Shown here piece after piece: positions 34,138 to 42,967 of a stretch of 64,000 nt of DNA. The stretch lies in the NCBI GenBank assembly GCA_023023105.1, contig CP083824.1, forward strand, positions 248,001 through 312,000. The letters are read 5' to 3'. This stretch comes from Enterobacter ludwigii (GTDB lineage Bacteria; Pseudomonadota; Gammaproteobacteria; Enterobacterales; Enterobacteriaceae). Position numbers and translations under genes: made by a program. Below the pieces are notes generated by a model. It worked only from the letters and a program-made list of their open reading frames with translations, was not told where the DNA came from and did no database searches. How positions within the stretch are numbered: position 1 is the first letter of the stretch; each line of letters begins with the position of its first letter.

Positions 34138-36307
34138 ATCGACGACGCAACAGCCGGAGTGCGTTCGCCGTCACCAGCACCGTTGCCCCGGTATCCGCCA
34201 GCACCGCCAGCCACAGCCCGGTCATGCCGAGCAGGGTGGTCACCAGGAATATCCCTTTCAGCCCCAGCGCGATGCCAATGTTCTGACGGATATTGGCACG
34301 CGTCGCACGTGCCAGCCCGATCATCTGCGCCAGCCCGGTCAGGCGGTTGTGGGTCAGCGCCGCGTCGGCCGTTTCCAGCGCCACGTCGGTACCGCTGCCC
34401 ATCGCAATACCAATGGTGGACGCTTTCATCGCCGGGGCATCGTTAATCCCGTCACCAACCATCGCCAGCGGGGCATGAGCGTTCAACTCTGTGACTGCGC
34501 TGACCTTATCTGCAGGCAACAATCCGGCTTTAAATTCCAGCCCCAGTTCACCGGCAATTGCGGCTGCCGCACGAGGGTTATCGCCTGTAAGAATAACGCC
34601 CTGTACGCCCAGTTGGTGCAGCGCCGCCACGGCTTCTTTTGCGTCATCACGCAGGGTATCGCGCAATGCCAGCATTCCTTTCGCCACGCCGTCCTGCATG
34701 ACGACCACGACCGTTTGCCCGGTCTGTTCTAACGCCTCAACCTCTGGAGTAGAAGACTTGCCAGCCGCGACAATCAGCACCTTTTTACCGTCGACGACGG
34801 CCTCAATGCCTGAGCCCATCAGTGCCCGCTGGGAAGTTGCCGCAGGGATGGTGAGTTCACGCGCCTTCGCTTCACGCACAATCGCCTGCGCCAGCGGGTG
34901 GGTTGAACCTTGCTCTACGGCAGCTGCCAATGTCAGCAGTTCGTTTTCACTGATTTCCTGCGGATAAACACCGGTCACCTGCGGCTTACCTACGGTCAGC
35001 GTACCGGTTTTATCGAAGGCAATGTGCTGAACCTGGCTTAGCTGTTCCAGGGCGGCTCCGCCTTTGATCAGCGCTCCGCGACGTGCCGCCGCCGCAAGCC
35101 CGGATGTGATGGCCGCCGGGGTGGAGATCACCAGCGCACACGGACAGCCAATCAACAGCAGCGTCAGACCTTTATAAATCCAGCCTTCCCACGGTGCGCC
35201 GAAAAACAGGGGTAGAACGACAGTGACCAGCAGGGCAACCAGCATGATGGCGGGGGTGTAAATCCTGCTGAAGCGATCGATAAACCGCTCAACTGGCGCG
35301 CGACGCTCTTCGGCTTCCTCAATCAGCTTCAGAATACGGTCGATGGCGCTGTCACCGGGTTCGGAAAGCACCGTCAGTTGCACCAGACGATCAACACTGG
35401 TGGCACCCGCAGGCACTTTTTCACCGGTTGTACGTTCAACCGGAATCGATTCTCCGGTGAGGGCGCTTTCGTCGAAGCTTGCTGTTGCGGTGAGCAACTC
35501 ACCGTCTGCAGGCAGACGCCCGCCTGCGGCGACTTCAATCACATCGCCCGGGCGCAGCGTGTTGATGGCGACGGTTTCCCGGTTGTCGTTGATCACGCGT
35601 GTGGCGGTTTCAGGTTTCAGGGCCATTAGCGCGCTGACTCCTTTACGCGCGCGGCTGGCGGCCCAGCCCTCAAGACGTTCACCGATTAAGAACAGCAGCA
35701 GCACCATCGCCGCTTCTGCTGTCGCACCAATAAACAGTGCACCAATAGCGGCCACGCTCATCAGCGTTTCGATGGCAAACCAGCTTCCGCTTTTCATCAG
35801 CCGCAATGCCTGACGGGCAATTGGGAACAGCCCAACCAGCGTGGTGGCGATGAATGCCAGATTGCCGAACGGATGGTTAATCTGTTCCAGTCCCCAGCTC
35901 AGGGCCATCATGATGATGAGGGTAATAAGCGGCAGATTTTCTCGCAGGGAAGAGGTTTTTTCTGCCGGCGCATTTTCGCTACGCAGACTGTAACCCGCCT
36001 GACTTACGGCAGCTTCAACCTGTTTGCTAACGTCGTTATCCGCGCTGACCAGCAGCTTTTCAGTGGCAAACAGAACCTGGACATGACTCACACCCGGCAC
36101 CTGTTTTACCGCGTTTTCAACTTTACGGGCGCAGGCGGCGCAGTCCATACCGTTGACGACCCAACTGTAGCGGTTGCCGTTTTCAGGGAGTATTTCGGTT
36201 TGTGTTTCGCACGCACCATCGCAGCAGCAGTCGTCCTTCGGCGGAACCGGACTGAGCTTAAATGCTGAGAATTGTGGGGCTTTTTTTGGTGTTTCTGGAG
36301 TCGACAT
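34136..36307 (-). CDS. zntA: Zn2+/Cd2+/Pb2+-exporting P-type ATPase
   Basis: P1B-type ATPase of the inner membrane that expels Zn2+, Cd2+ and Pb2+. 723 residues. The N-terminus carries two soft-metal motifs, CCCDGAC (27-33) and the heavy-metal domain GMDCAAC (53-59). Then follow eight helices with the transport motif CPC (IGCPCALVIS), the phosphorylation site DKTGTLT, the ATP-binding HPLAQ, and MVGDGINDAPA. The start at 36307 (MSTPETPKK) follows GGAGA and lies below a perfect ZntR operator; an in-frame codon 69 bases upstream lies inside the promoter. Convergent with ubiA. Confidence 0.97.
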   Translation of the reverse strand: MSTPETPKKAPQFSAFKLSPVPPKDDCCCDGACETQTEILPENGNRYSWVVNGMDCAACARKVENAVKQVPGVSHVQVLFATEKLLVSADNDVSKQVEAAVSQAGYSLRSENAPAEKTSSLRENLPLITLIIMMALSWGLEQINHPFGNLAFIATTLVGLFPIARQALRLMKSGSWFAIETLMSVAAIGALFIGATAEAAMVLLLFLIGERLEGWAASRARKGVSALMALKPETATRVINDNRETVAINTLRPGDVIEVAAGGRLPADGELLTATASFDESALTGESIPVERTTGEKVPAGATSVDRLVQLTVLSEPGDSAIDRILKLIEEAEERRAPVERFIDRFSRIYTPAIMLVALLVTVVLPLFFGAPWEGWIYKGLTLLLIGCPCALVISTPAAITSGLAAAARRGALIKGGAALEQLSQVQHIAFDKTGTLTVGKPQVTGVYPQEISENELLTLAAAVEQGSTHPLAQAIVREAKARELTIPAATSQRALMGSGIEAVVDGKKVLIVAAGKSSTPEVEALEQTGQTVVVVMQDGVAKGMLALRDTLRDDAKEAVAALHQLGVQGVILTGDNPRAAAAIAGELGLEFKAGLLPADKVSAVTELNAHAPLAMVGDGINDAPAMKASTIGIAMGSGTDVALETADAALTHNRLTGLAQMIGLARATRANIRQNIGIALGLKGIFLVTTLLGMTGLWLAVLADTGATVLVTANALRLLRRR

Positions 36308-36344
36308 GGCAGTCTCCGGCAATGATAATTTTCTCATTAACCGC

Positions 36345-36376
36345 AGCATACACTCTGGAGTCGACTCCAGAGTCAA
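36345..36376 (-). promoter_or_regulatory. zntA promoter with ZntR dyad
   Basis: On the minus strand, -35 TTGACT (36376-36371) and -10 TATGCT (36350-36345) are 20 bp apart, the over-long spacing typical of MerR-family promoters. A perfect 22-bp palindrome (half-site ACTCTGGAGTC) fills the spacer. It is identical, as I recall, to the E. coli ZntR site, so zinc-dependent activation by ZntR is expected. Confidence 0.92.
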
Positions 36377-36383
36377 GGCTTAT

Positions 36384-37010
36384 TTAAATATACAGCGAGC
36401 GCACAATCAGGAAGTGTCCGGCAAAGTAGCAGGCGGCGGCAATCGCGTTATCCGCCCGGAAACGACGGCGATAGTGGCTGCCCAGCCATACGATATTCCC
36501 GAGTAACAACAGTGCTGCACCGAAGAACGCGGACATCGCCGGTGCCGTTGGACGGAAGAACCACAGTTCGCCTGCCAGCCATACCATCACCAGCGTCATG
36601 GCGATAAACGTACAGACCGGCAAACGCATCTCTTCCAGACGCGACCAGATCACCGCAATAAGCAGTGCGCCAATCACCAGCAGTACCAGCGGCAGCGGCC
36701 AGAAGAATGAAAGCGTCATCTGGCTGGCAAAGTAGATGGTATAGAGCAGATGCGACAGGAAAAATGCCCCCACGGCATACAGCAGACGCTGACGTGGCAG
36801 CAGGGTTAAGGCATCGCCAATCAGGGAAGCACACAGCCCGGCGAGGACCAGATAGCTTACGGCGTTAAACATCGGCGCTTGCCAGGCCAGCAGCAGCAGG
36901 AGCAACAGCGTGACCGGTTTAAACAACCAGCGCTGCCAGGTGGGACCGCGGTACGACGCATCGACATAAAGCCATGCGGAAAAACAGACAGCGATAAATG
37001 ACCAAAGCAT
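36384..37010 (-). CDS. yhhN: Lysoplasmalogenase-family membrane protein YhhN
   Basis: Inner-membrane protein of 208 residues with about eight hydrophobic helices, of the YhhN/TMEM86 family. The eukaryotic relative TMEM86B hydrolyses lysoplasmalogen; whether the bacterial protein does is not shown by sequence. The family Asp pair is suggested by YVDASY and [10 protein letters not shown]. Preceded by GGGAG. It lies just upstream of the zntA promoter, on the same strand. Confidence 0.88.
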   Translation of the reverse strand: MLWSFIAVCFSAWLYVDASYRGPTWQRWLFKPVTLLLLLLLAWQAPMFNAVSYLVLAGLCASLIGDALTLLPRQRLLYAVGAFFLSHLLYTIYFASQMTLSFFWPLPLVLLVIGALLIAVIWSRLEEMRLPVCTFIAMTLVMVWLAGELWFFRPTAPAMSAFFGAALLLLGNIVWLGSHYRRRFRADNAIAAACYFAGHFLIVRSLYI

Positions 37011-37139
37011 ATTAACTCCCTGTATCTGTTAAGGCTGAATAATCAGTTTCTGATCCAGTGTAGTGATGCGGACGGGCGTTTGGCAATGGCAGGGAAGGCA
37101 GGGTATCCTGAATTCCGCATAATCTGATGGGATTTTAGA

Positions 37140-37496
37140 ATGAGCAAGATGCCGCTGTTTTTCATTATCGTGGTGGCGATTATCGTCATTGCCGCCTCGT
37201 TCCGTTTCGTACAGCAGCGCCGCGAAAAGGCGGATAACGATGCTGCACCGCTGCTGCAAAAGCGCGTGGTAGTGACGAACAAACGCGAAAAACCGCTTAA
37301 CGACCGCCGTTCACGCCAGCAGCAGGTGACGCCAGCAGGCACGACAATGCGCTATGAAGCGAGCTTTAAGCCGGAAACCGGCGGGCTCGAGATGACCTTC
37401 CGCCTGGAGGCGCAGCAGTACCATCAGTTGACGGTGGGGGAGAAAGGGACGCTGAGTTATAAAGGGTCCCGATTCGAAGGTTTTACGCCTGAATAA
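37140..37496 (+). CDS. yhhM: DUF2500 family membrane-anchored protein YhhM
   Basis: 118-residue protein with one N-terminal membrane helix (about 5-20) and a soluble, basic C-terminal domain (YEASFKPETGGLEMTFRL). Matches E. coli YhhM in place and size; function unknown. The ribosome site is poor (GGGATTTTAGA). It is divergent from yhhN. Confidence 0.85.
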   Translation: MSKMPLFFIIVVAIIVIAASFRFVQQRREKADNDAAPLLQKRVVVTNKREKPLNDRRSRQQQVTPAGTTMRYEASFKPETGGLEMTFRLEAQQYHQLTVGEKGTLSYKGSRFEGFTPE

Positions 37497-37509
37497 TGCT
37501 CGATCGGTT

Positions 37510-37549
37510 CCCTCTCCCTGTGGGAGAGGGTGAGAGCATCAGGCCGCAC
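37510..37549 (+). repeat. CCCTCTCC-family palindromic repeat
   Basis: Nine-base-pair stem CCCTCTCCC/GGGAGAGGG, loop TGT, then a tail ending GCATCAGGCCGCAC. The tail matches the copy at 45700 but lacks its GGGG block. It sits between the convergent yhhM and yhhL. Confidence 0.82.
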
Positions 37550-37550
37550 C

Positions 37551-37832
37551 TTACTTCTTCACCTGCGCCTTAAATTTCTTCATCCACACCAGCAGTTCAA
37601 ACACGCCGAAAATAAAGACGCGCAGCTGCTGCCAGCCGGTCATCTGCGGGCCATCTTTTGGCAGACCATTTTTCAGCATTACCATCTGCAGGGCGTGCAT
37701 AAACGATGTGAAAACCAGCGCGACGTTAACAAAAATATTCATCGGTCGCGGGAACGGGTGCACCAGGTTGAGAATTAAAAACGCCCAGACGCCCAGCATC
37801 AACAAACGTCCCAGATTAATCAGTACCGGCAT
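37551..37832 (-). CDS. yhhL: DUF1145 family membrane protein YhhL
   Basis: 93-residue inner-membrane protein with two to three hydrophobic segments and a basic end (KKFKAQVKK). Function unknown. I chose MPVLINLGRLL at 37832, with AAGGAGA upstream; the start lies inside the end of rsmD (17-bp overlap), so the two are coupled as in E. coli. The longer frame reaching 37946 lacks a ribosome site. Confidence 0.87.
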   Translation of the reverse strand: MPVLINLGRLLMLGVWAFLILNLVHPFPRPMNIFVNVALVFTSFMHALQMVMLKNGLPKDGPQMTGWQQLRVFIFGVFELLVWMKKFKAQVKK

Positions 37833-38418
37833 CGGATTCTCCTTGAGCCTGACGGTGATACAGACGATAAGCGACCTGACCTGCCACTTTTTCACGGTGC
37901 AGATCCCAGTGGGCGGGAACCGGCGGTAAACCGTTTTCCACTTCACTTTCCACGTAAATCAATGCGTCATCTGCCAGCCAGCCGTTTTGCTCCAGCAGGG
38001 ATAACGTCTCTTCCAGCAGCCCCTTACGGAACGGTGGGTCGACAAACACCACGTTATGCGGCGTACCTTTCTGCGCGAGGAAACTCAGCGTGTTGGTGTT
38101 CACGACTTTAGCGTTGGTTGCCTTTAGCGTCGCCAGATTTTGCTGCAGCGTCTGCGCCACGCCGCGTTCCATCTCCAGCAGCGTGGCGCTGGCGGCATAG
38201 CGTGACAGCGCTTCCAGTCCGAGTGCGCCGCTTCCGGCGAAACAGTCGAGACAGTGGGCGTCTACCATTGACGGGGCCAGCCAGTTAAACAGCGTCTCGC
38301 GTACGCGGTCGGTAGTAGGGCGTAAACCGGGGCTGTCCGGCACCGGTAGTTTCCGGCCTCGCCACTGACCGCCGATAATACGAATTTGACCGGCCGGGGC
38401 GCGGTTGGGTTTCTTCAT
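37816..38418 (-). CDS. rsmD: 16S rRNA (guanine966-N2)-methyltransferase
   Basis: Methylates G966 of 16S rRNA in the small subunit. 200 residues. The SAM-binding motif LDCFAGSGALGLEALSR (near residue 58) and the catalytic DPPF motif in VFVDPPFRKG (near 125) are present. Divergent from ftsY with 127 bp between; overlaps yhhL at its 3' end. The last residues (SDAGTD) extend two positions beyond E. coli. Confidence 0.96.
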   Translation of the reverse strand: MKKPNRAPAGQIRIIGGQWRGRKLPVPDSPGLRPTTDRVRETLFNWLAPSMVDAHCLDCFAGSGALGLEALSRYAASATLLEMERGVAQTLQQNLATLKATNAKVVNTNTLSFLAQKGTPHNVVFVDPPFRKGLLEETLSLLEQNGWLADDALIYVESEVENGLPPVPAHWDLHREKVAGQVAYRLYHRQAQGESDAGTD

Positions 38419-38545
38419 CTCAGGAAAGCTCTGTTAACAATTGGCCTGCGATTGCGGGCGGTGATGTCAATTAAGTAAAGTGTTAGACTATTTCATCATT
38501 TTTTTAGCTTCCATGTATATAGCGCCGCGAGGAGTGTAGTCGCAG

Positions 38546-40006
38546 ATGGCAAAACAAAAAAAACGTGGCTTCTTTTCCTGGCTGGGCTTCGGTGAAAAAG
38601 AGCAAGAAACAGAACAGAAAACCGAAGAGCAACATGCCGTTGAAGAGCAGTCGCAGCCTGAAACGCCTGTAGAAACCGCCGCGGTTGTCGAAGCGGAAGA
38701 GACGGCACACAGCAAAGAAGAGATTGAATCTTTCGCTGAAGAGGTGGTTGAGGTCACTGAACAGGTTCAGGAAAGCGAGAAGCCAGAACCGGTTGTCGCC
38801 GAAGAGATTCCCGAAGCGCCGCAGGCCGTCATCGAACACGAAGAACTGCCGCTGCCGGAAGAGGTGAAAACCGAAGCCGTTTCTGCCGAAGAGTGGCAGG
38901 CCGAAGCGGAAACCGTTGAAATTGTTGAGGCGGTGGAAGAAGAAGCCGAAAACGAACCTGAACTGACCGACGAAGAGCTGGAAGCACAGGCGCTGGCAGC
39001 AGAAGCGGCTGAAGAAGCGGTTATCGTGGTGCCAGTGGAAGAGCAGGCAGAAGAGGAGATCGTTCAGGAACAGGAAAAACCGACCAAAGAAGGTTTCTTC
39101 GCCCGCCTGAAACGCAGCCTGCTTAAAACAAAAGAAAACTTAGGTTCCGGATTTATCAGTCTTTTCCGCGGCAAGAAGATCGACGACGATCTGTTTGAAG
39201 AGCTGGAAGAGCAACTGCTGATCGCCGACGTCGGTGTGGAAACCACCCGTAAGATCATCACCAACCTGACCGAAGGGGCGAGCCGCAAACAGCTGCGCGA
39301 CGCCGAAGCGCTGTATGGCCTTCTGAAAGATGAGATGGGTGAAATTCTCGCAAAAGTTGACGAACCGCTTAATATTGAAGGCAAAACGCCATTTGTTATT
39401 CTGATGGTTGGCGTGAACGGCGTGGGTAAAACCACCACCATCGGCAAGCTGGCGCGTCAGTTCGAACAGCAGGGTAAATCGGTGATGCTGGCGGCAGGTG
39501 ATACCTTCCGTGCAGCAGCGGTTGAGCAGCTGCAGGTCTGGGGCCAGCGCAATAACATCCCGGTGATTGCCCAGCATACCGGCGCGGATTCCGCATCCGT
39601 TATCTTTGACGCCATCCAGGCGGCGAAGGCGCGCAACGTGGATGTACTGATTGCCGATACCGCAGGGCGTTTGCAGAACAAATCGCACCTGATGGAAGAG
39701 TTGAAGAAAATCGTCCGGGTGATGAAAAAACTGGATGAAGAAGCACCGCATGAAATTATGCTGACCATTGATGCCAGCACCGGACAGAATGCCATTAGTC
39801 AGGCAAAACTGTTCCATGAAGCGGTAGGACTGACGGGGATCACGCTGACCAAACTGGACGGCACCGCCAAAGGCGGGGTGATCTTCTCCGTGGCCGATCA
39901 GTTCGGCATTCCTATCCGTTACATCGGTGTGGGCGAGCGTATTGAAGATTTACGTCCGTTTAAGTCGGACGACTTTATTGAGGCACTATTTGCCCGAGAG
40001 GACTAA
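38546..40006 (+). CDS. ftsY: Signal recognition particle receptor FtsY
   Basis: Membrane-associated GTPase that receives SRP-ribosome complexes for co-translational insertion. 486 residues. The N-terminal A domain (about 1-185) is extremely acidic, Glu-rich and low complexity, starting with a basic membrane-binding stretch (MAKQKKRGFFSWLGFG). The NG domain follows, with G1 GVNGVGKTTT near 293, DTAGR near 371 and TKLDGTAKGG near 435. First gene of ftsY-ftsE-ftsX-(rpoH); 2 bp to ftsE. Confidence 0.97.
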   Translation: MAKQKKRGFFSWLGFGEKEQETEQKTEEQHAVEEQSQPETPVETAAVVEAEETAHSKEEIESFAEEVVEVTEQVQESEKPEPVVAEEIPEAPQAVIEHEELPLPEEVKTEAVSAEEWQAEAETVEIVEAVEEEAENEPELTDEELEAQALAAEAAEEAVIVVPVEEQAEEEIVQEQEKPTKEGFFARLKRSLLKTKENLGSGFISLFRGKKIDDDLFEELEEQLLIADVGVETTRKIITNLTEGASRKQLRDAEALYGLLKDEMGEILAKVDEPLNIEGKTPFVILMVGVNGVGKTTTIGKLARQFEQQGKSVMLAAGDTFRAAAVEQLQVWGQRNNIPVIAQHTGADSASVIFDAIQAAKARNVDVLIADTAGRLQNKSHLMEELKKIVRVMKKLDEEAPHEIMLTIDASTGQNAISQAKLFHEAVGLTGITLTKLDGTAKGGVIFSVADQFGIPIRYIGVGERIEDLRPFKSDDFIEALFARED

Positions 40007-40008
40007 CA

Positions 40009-40674
40009 ATGATTCGCTTTGAACACGTCAGCAAGGCCTATCTCGGTGGGAGACAAGCGTTGCAGGGGGTGACATTCCACCTGCAACCGGGCGAGATGGC
40101 ATTCCTGACCGGCCATTCCGGCGCGGGGAAAAGTACCCTGCTCAAGCTTATCTGTGGGATCGAACGGCCAAGTGCCGGGAAAATCTTTTTCGGCGGTCAT
40201 GAGATAAGCCGTCTGAAAAATCGCGAAGTGCCGTTTCTGCGTCGGCAGATCGGCATGATTTTCCAGGACCACCACCTGCTGATGGATCGCACCGTTTTCG
40301 ATAACGTGGCGATTCCGCTGATTATTGCCGGTGCCAGCTATGATGATATCCGCCGTCGCGTCTCTGCGGCGCTGGATAAGGTCGGGCTGCTGGACAAAGC
40401 GAAGAATTTCCCGATCCAGCTCTCCGGCGGTGAACAGCAGCGCGTGGGCATTGCCCGTGCGGTGGTGAACAAACCTGCGGTGCTGCTGGCGGATGAGCCG
40501 ACCGGTAACCTGGACGACGCCCTGTCAGAAGGGATTTTGCGTCTGTTTGAGGAGTTCAACCGCGTAGGGGTGACGGTTTTGATGGCGACGCACGATATCG
40601 GGCTTATTTCCCGTCGTTCGTACCGCATGCTGACCCTGAGCGACGGTCATTTGCACGGAGGCCATGGTGAATAA
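40009..40674 (+). CDS. ftsE: Cell division ATP-binding protein FtsE
   Basis: ATPase of the FtsEX complex, which links the Z ring to septal wall hydrolysis through EnvC. 221 residues. Walker [10 protein letters not shown] (36-44), signature LSGGEQQR, Walker [13 protein letters not shown] and the H-loop ATHD are intact. ATG lies 2 bp after the ftsY stop, and its end overlaps ftsX by 8-11 bp. Confidence 0.97.
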   Translation: MIRFEHVSKAYLGGRQALQGVTFHLQPGEMAFLTGHSGAGKSTLLKLICGIERPSAGKIFFGGHEISRLKNREVPFLRRQIGMIFQDHHLLMDRTVFDNVAIPLIIAGASYDDIRRRVSAALDKVGLLDKAKNFPIQLSGGEQQRVGIARAVVNKPAVLLADEPTGNLDDALSEGILRLFEEFNRVGVTVLMATHDIGLISRRSYRMLTLSDGHLHGGHGE

Positions 40675-41722
40675 GCGTGATGCAATAAACCAGATTCGAC
40701 AGTTCGGGAACCGGTTTGATCGTTTCCGTAAGTCGCAGGGCGGTGGTGATGGCAATCGTAATGCGCCAAAGCGCCAGAAAGCCGCGCCAATGCCTGCCTC
40801 CCGCAAAACCAACGTGTTTAACGAGCAGGTGCGCTACGCGTTCCACGGCGCGCTGCAGGACCTGAAAAGCAAACCGCTGGCGACGTTCCTGACGGTGATG
40901 GTGATTGCCATCTCCCTGACGCTGCCAAGCGTCTGCTATATGGTCTATAAAAACGTCAACCAGGCGGCCTCACAATACTATCCGTCCCCGCAGATCACGG
41001 TCTATCTGGATAAAGCGCTCGACGATAACGCCGCAGCGCAGGTGGTCGGGCAAATTCAGGCCGAGCAGGGTGTGGAGAAGGTTAACTATCTCTCGCGTGA
41101 AGACGCGCTGGGCGAGTTCCGCAACTGGTCAGGCTTTGGCGGCGCGCTGGACATGCTTGAAGAGAACCCGCTGCCTGCCGTGGCGGTGGTGATCCCGAAG
41201 CTGGATTTCCAGGGGACCGATTCGCTTAACACCCTGCGCGATCGCATCACGCGCATTAAGGGCATTGATGAAGTGCGCATGGATGACAGCTGGTTTGCGC
41301 GTCTCTCTGCCCTGACCGGGCTGGTAGGCCGCGTGGCGGCGATGATTGGCGTGCTGATGGTGGCGGCGGTCTTCCTCGTCATCGGTAACAGCGTGCGCCT
41401 GAGCATCTTCGCCCGTCGCGATACCATCAACGTGCAGAAACTGATTGGTGCGACGGATGGTTTCATCCTGCGTCCGTTCCTCTATGGCGGCGCACTGCTC
41501 GGTTTTTCCGGCGCATTTCTTTCACTGATATTGTCAGAAATTTTGGTGATGCGTCTGTCGTCGGCAGTCACAGAAGTGGCGCAGGTTTTCGGAACGAAGT
41601 TTGATATCAGCGGCTTAGGGTTCGATGAGTGCCTGTTGCTGCTGCTGGTGTGTTCGATGATTGGGTGGGTGGCAGCCTGGCTGGCAACCGTTCAACATTT
41701 ACGTCACTTTACTCCCGATTAA
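40667..41722 (+). CDS. ftsX: Cell division membrane protein FtsX
   Basis: Membrane partner of FtsE that recruits and activates EnvC for septal amidases. About 351 residues: a basic cytoplasmic N-terminus, four membrane helices (about 75-95, 225-245, 270-300, 320-345) and a periplasmic loop between the first two. Two starts are possible: ATG 40664 or GTG 40667. I prefer GTG, as GGAGG then lies 5 rather than 2 bases away and E. coli uses the equivalent codon. Either way it overlaps ftsE. A 10-bp inverted repeat (41741-41775) follows. Confidence 0.96.
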   Translation: MNKRDAINQIRQFGNRFDRFRKSQGGGDGNRNAPKRQKAAPMPASRKTNVFNEQVRYAFHGALQDLKSKPLATFLTVMVIAISLTLPSVCYMVYKNVNQAASQYYPSPQITVYLDKALDDNAAAQVVGQIQAEQGVEKVNYLSREDALGEFRNWSGFGGALDMLEENPLPAVAVVIPKLDFQGTDSLNTLRDRITRIKGIDEVRMDDSWFARLSALTGLVGRVAAMIGVLMVAAVFLVIGNSVRLSIFARRDTINVQKLIGATDGFILRPFLYGGALLGFSGAFLSLILSEILVMRLSSAVTEVAQVFGTKFDISGLGFDECLLLLLVCSMIGWVAAWLATVQHLRHFTPD

Positions 41723-41733
41723 TAAAAGCGTGA

Positions 41734-41973
41734 TATAATCTTTCCCTGCACCGAGATGTTCGCTCTGCAGGGAAAGTGTCCCTGTTGTCTCTTCCCCTGT
41801 TATCATCTTCATGTCACATTTTGTGCGTAATTTATTCACCGTTGCACCTGGAACTTGTGGATAAAATCACTGTCTGATACAAGAGTGAATGCTAATCTCG
41901 TTGCTCAAACGCTTTGGCATGGTTGTTGCCTGATGGGGATAACCTGGACCAGAAGAAACATTGAGAGGAATGA
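41734..41973 (+). promoter_or_regulatory. rpoH multi-promoter region (sigma-E promoter, DnaA box)
   Basis: A -10-like TATAAT at 41734-41739 fits the distal sigma-70 promoter P1. GAACTT (41851-41856) and TCTGAT (41873-41878), 16 bp apart, form a sigma-E promoter like E. coli P3. TGTGGATAA (41856-41864) between them is a perfect DnaA box on the opposite strand. An inverted repeat TTTCCCTGCA/TGCAGGGAAA spans 41741-41775. The start region of rpoH mRNA is known to act as a thermosensor in E. coli. Confidence 0.8.
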
Positions 41974-42831
41974 ATGACCAAAGAAATGCAAACTTTAGCT
42001 TTAGCCCCTGTTGGTAACCTGGAGTCTTACATCCGGGCTGCGAACACCTGGCCGATGTTAACGGCCGAGGAAGAAAAGGAGCTTGCTGAAAAGCTGCATT
42101 ACCAGGGCGATCTGGAAGCAGCTAAGACGCTGATCCTGTCTCACCTGCGCTTTGTTGTTCACGTTGCTCGTAATTATGCGGGCTACGGCCTGCCGCAGGC
42201 GGACTTGATTCAGGAAGGTAACATCGGTCTGATGAAGGCTGTGCGTCGCTTCAACCCGGAAGTGGGTGTGCGACTGGTCTCCTTCGCCGTGCACTGGATC
42301 AAAGCAGAGATTCACGAATACGTTCTGCGTAACTGGCGTATTGTGAAAGTCGCCACGACAAAAGCGCAACGCAAACTGTTCTTCAACCTGCGTAAAACCA
42401 AGCAGCGTCTGGGCTGGTTCAATCAGGATGAAGTTGAAATGGTGGCGCGCGAGCTGGGCGTATCCAGCAAAGATGTGCGTGAGATGGAATCCCGTATGGC
42501 CGCGCAGGACATGACCTTTGATATGTCCTCCGACGACGACGCATCCGACAGCCAGCCGATGGCACCGGTACTGTATCTGCAGGATAAAGCCTCTAACTTT
42601 GCTGACGGCATTGAAGAGGATAACTGGGAAGATCAGGCCGCGAACAAGCTGACCCATGCGATGGAAGGCCTCGACGAACGTAGCCAGGATATTATCCGCG
42701 CCCGCTGGCTGGACGAAGACAACAAGTCCACGCTGCAGGAACTGGCCGACCGCTACGGCGTTTCCGCTGAACGTGTTCGTCAGCTTGAGAAGAACGCCAT
42801 GAAAAAACTTCGCGCCGCTATCGAAGCGTAA
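41974..42831 (+). CDS. rpoH: RNA polymerase sigma-32 (heat shock)
   Basis: Directs RNA polymerase to heat-shock promoters. 285 residues. Region 2 ([29 protein letters not shown]) is intact, the RpoH box [18 protein letters not shown] lies near residue 130-148, and region 4.2 ([27 protein letters not shown]) lies at the end. GAGAGGA precedes the ATG. Its own promoters and terminator are visible. Confidence 0.98.
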   Translation: MTKEMQTLALAPVGNLESYIRAANTWPMLTAEEEKELAEKLHYQGDLEAAKTLILSHLRFVVHVARNYAGYGLPQADLIQEGNIGLMKAVRRFNPEVGVRLVSFAVHWIKAEIHEYVLRNWRIVKVATTKAQRKLFFNLRKTKQRLGWFNQDEVEMVARELGVSSKDVREMESRMAAQDMTFDMSSDDDASDSQPMAPVLYLQDKASNFADGIEEDNWEDQAANKLTHAMEGLDERSQDIIRARWLDEDNKSTLQELADRYGVSAERVRQLEKNAMKKLRAAIEA

Positions 42832-42851
42832 GATAAGCGAAGTACACCGAG

Positions 42852-42887
42852 AACCCTCGAATGCAAATTCGGGGGTTTTGTTTTTTT
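42852..42887 (+). terminator. rpoH terminator
   Basis: Eleven-base-pair stem AACCCTCGAAT/ATTCGGGGGTT (one G-T pair), GCAA loop, then TTTTGTTTTTTT. Confidence 0.93.
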
Positions 42888-42967
42888 AGCGCCCGCTCTG
42901 GCGAATTCCTTCCCCCTGGCAAACACTTACTGATGCGCTAAGCAGGTGACTTTCTCAGGGGGACAGG

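Noticed and set aside
38600..39100. Glu-rich low-complexity stretch that might be a separate repeat protein
   Set aside because: It is in frame with and part of the acidic A domain of FtsY, which is always of this character.
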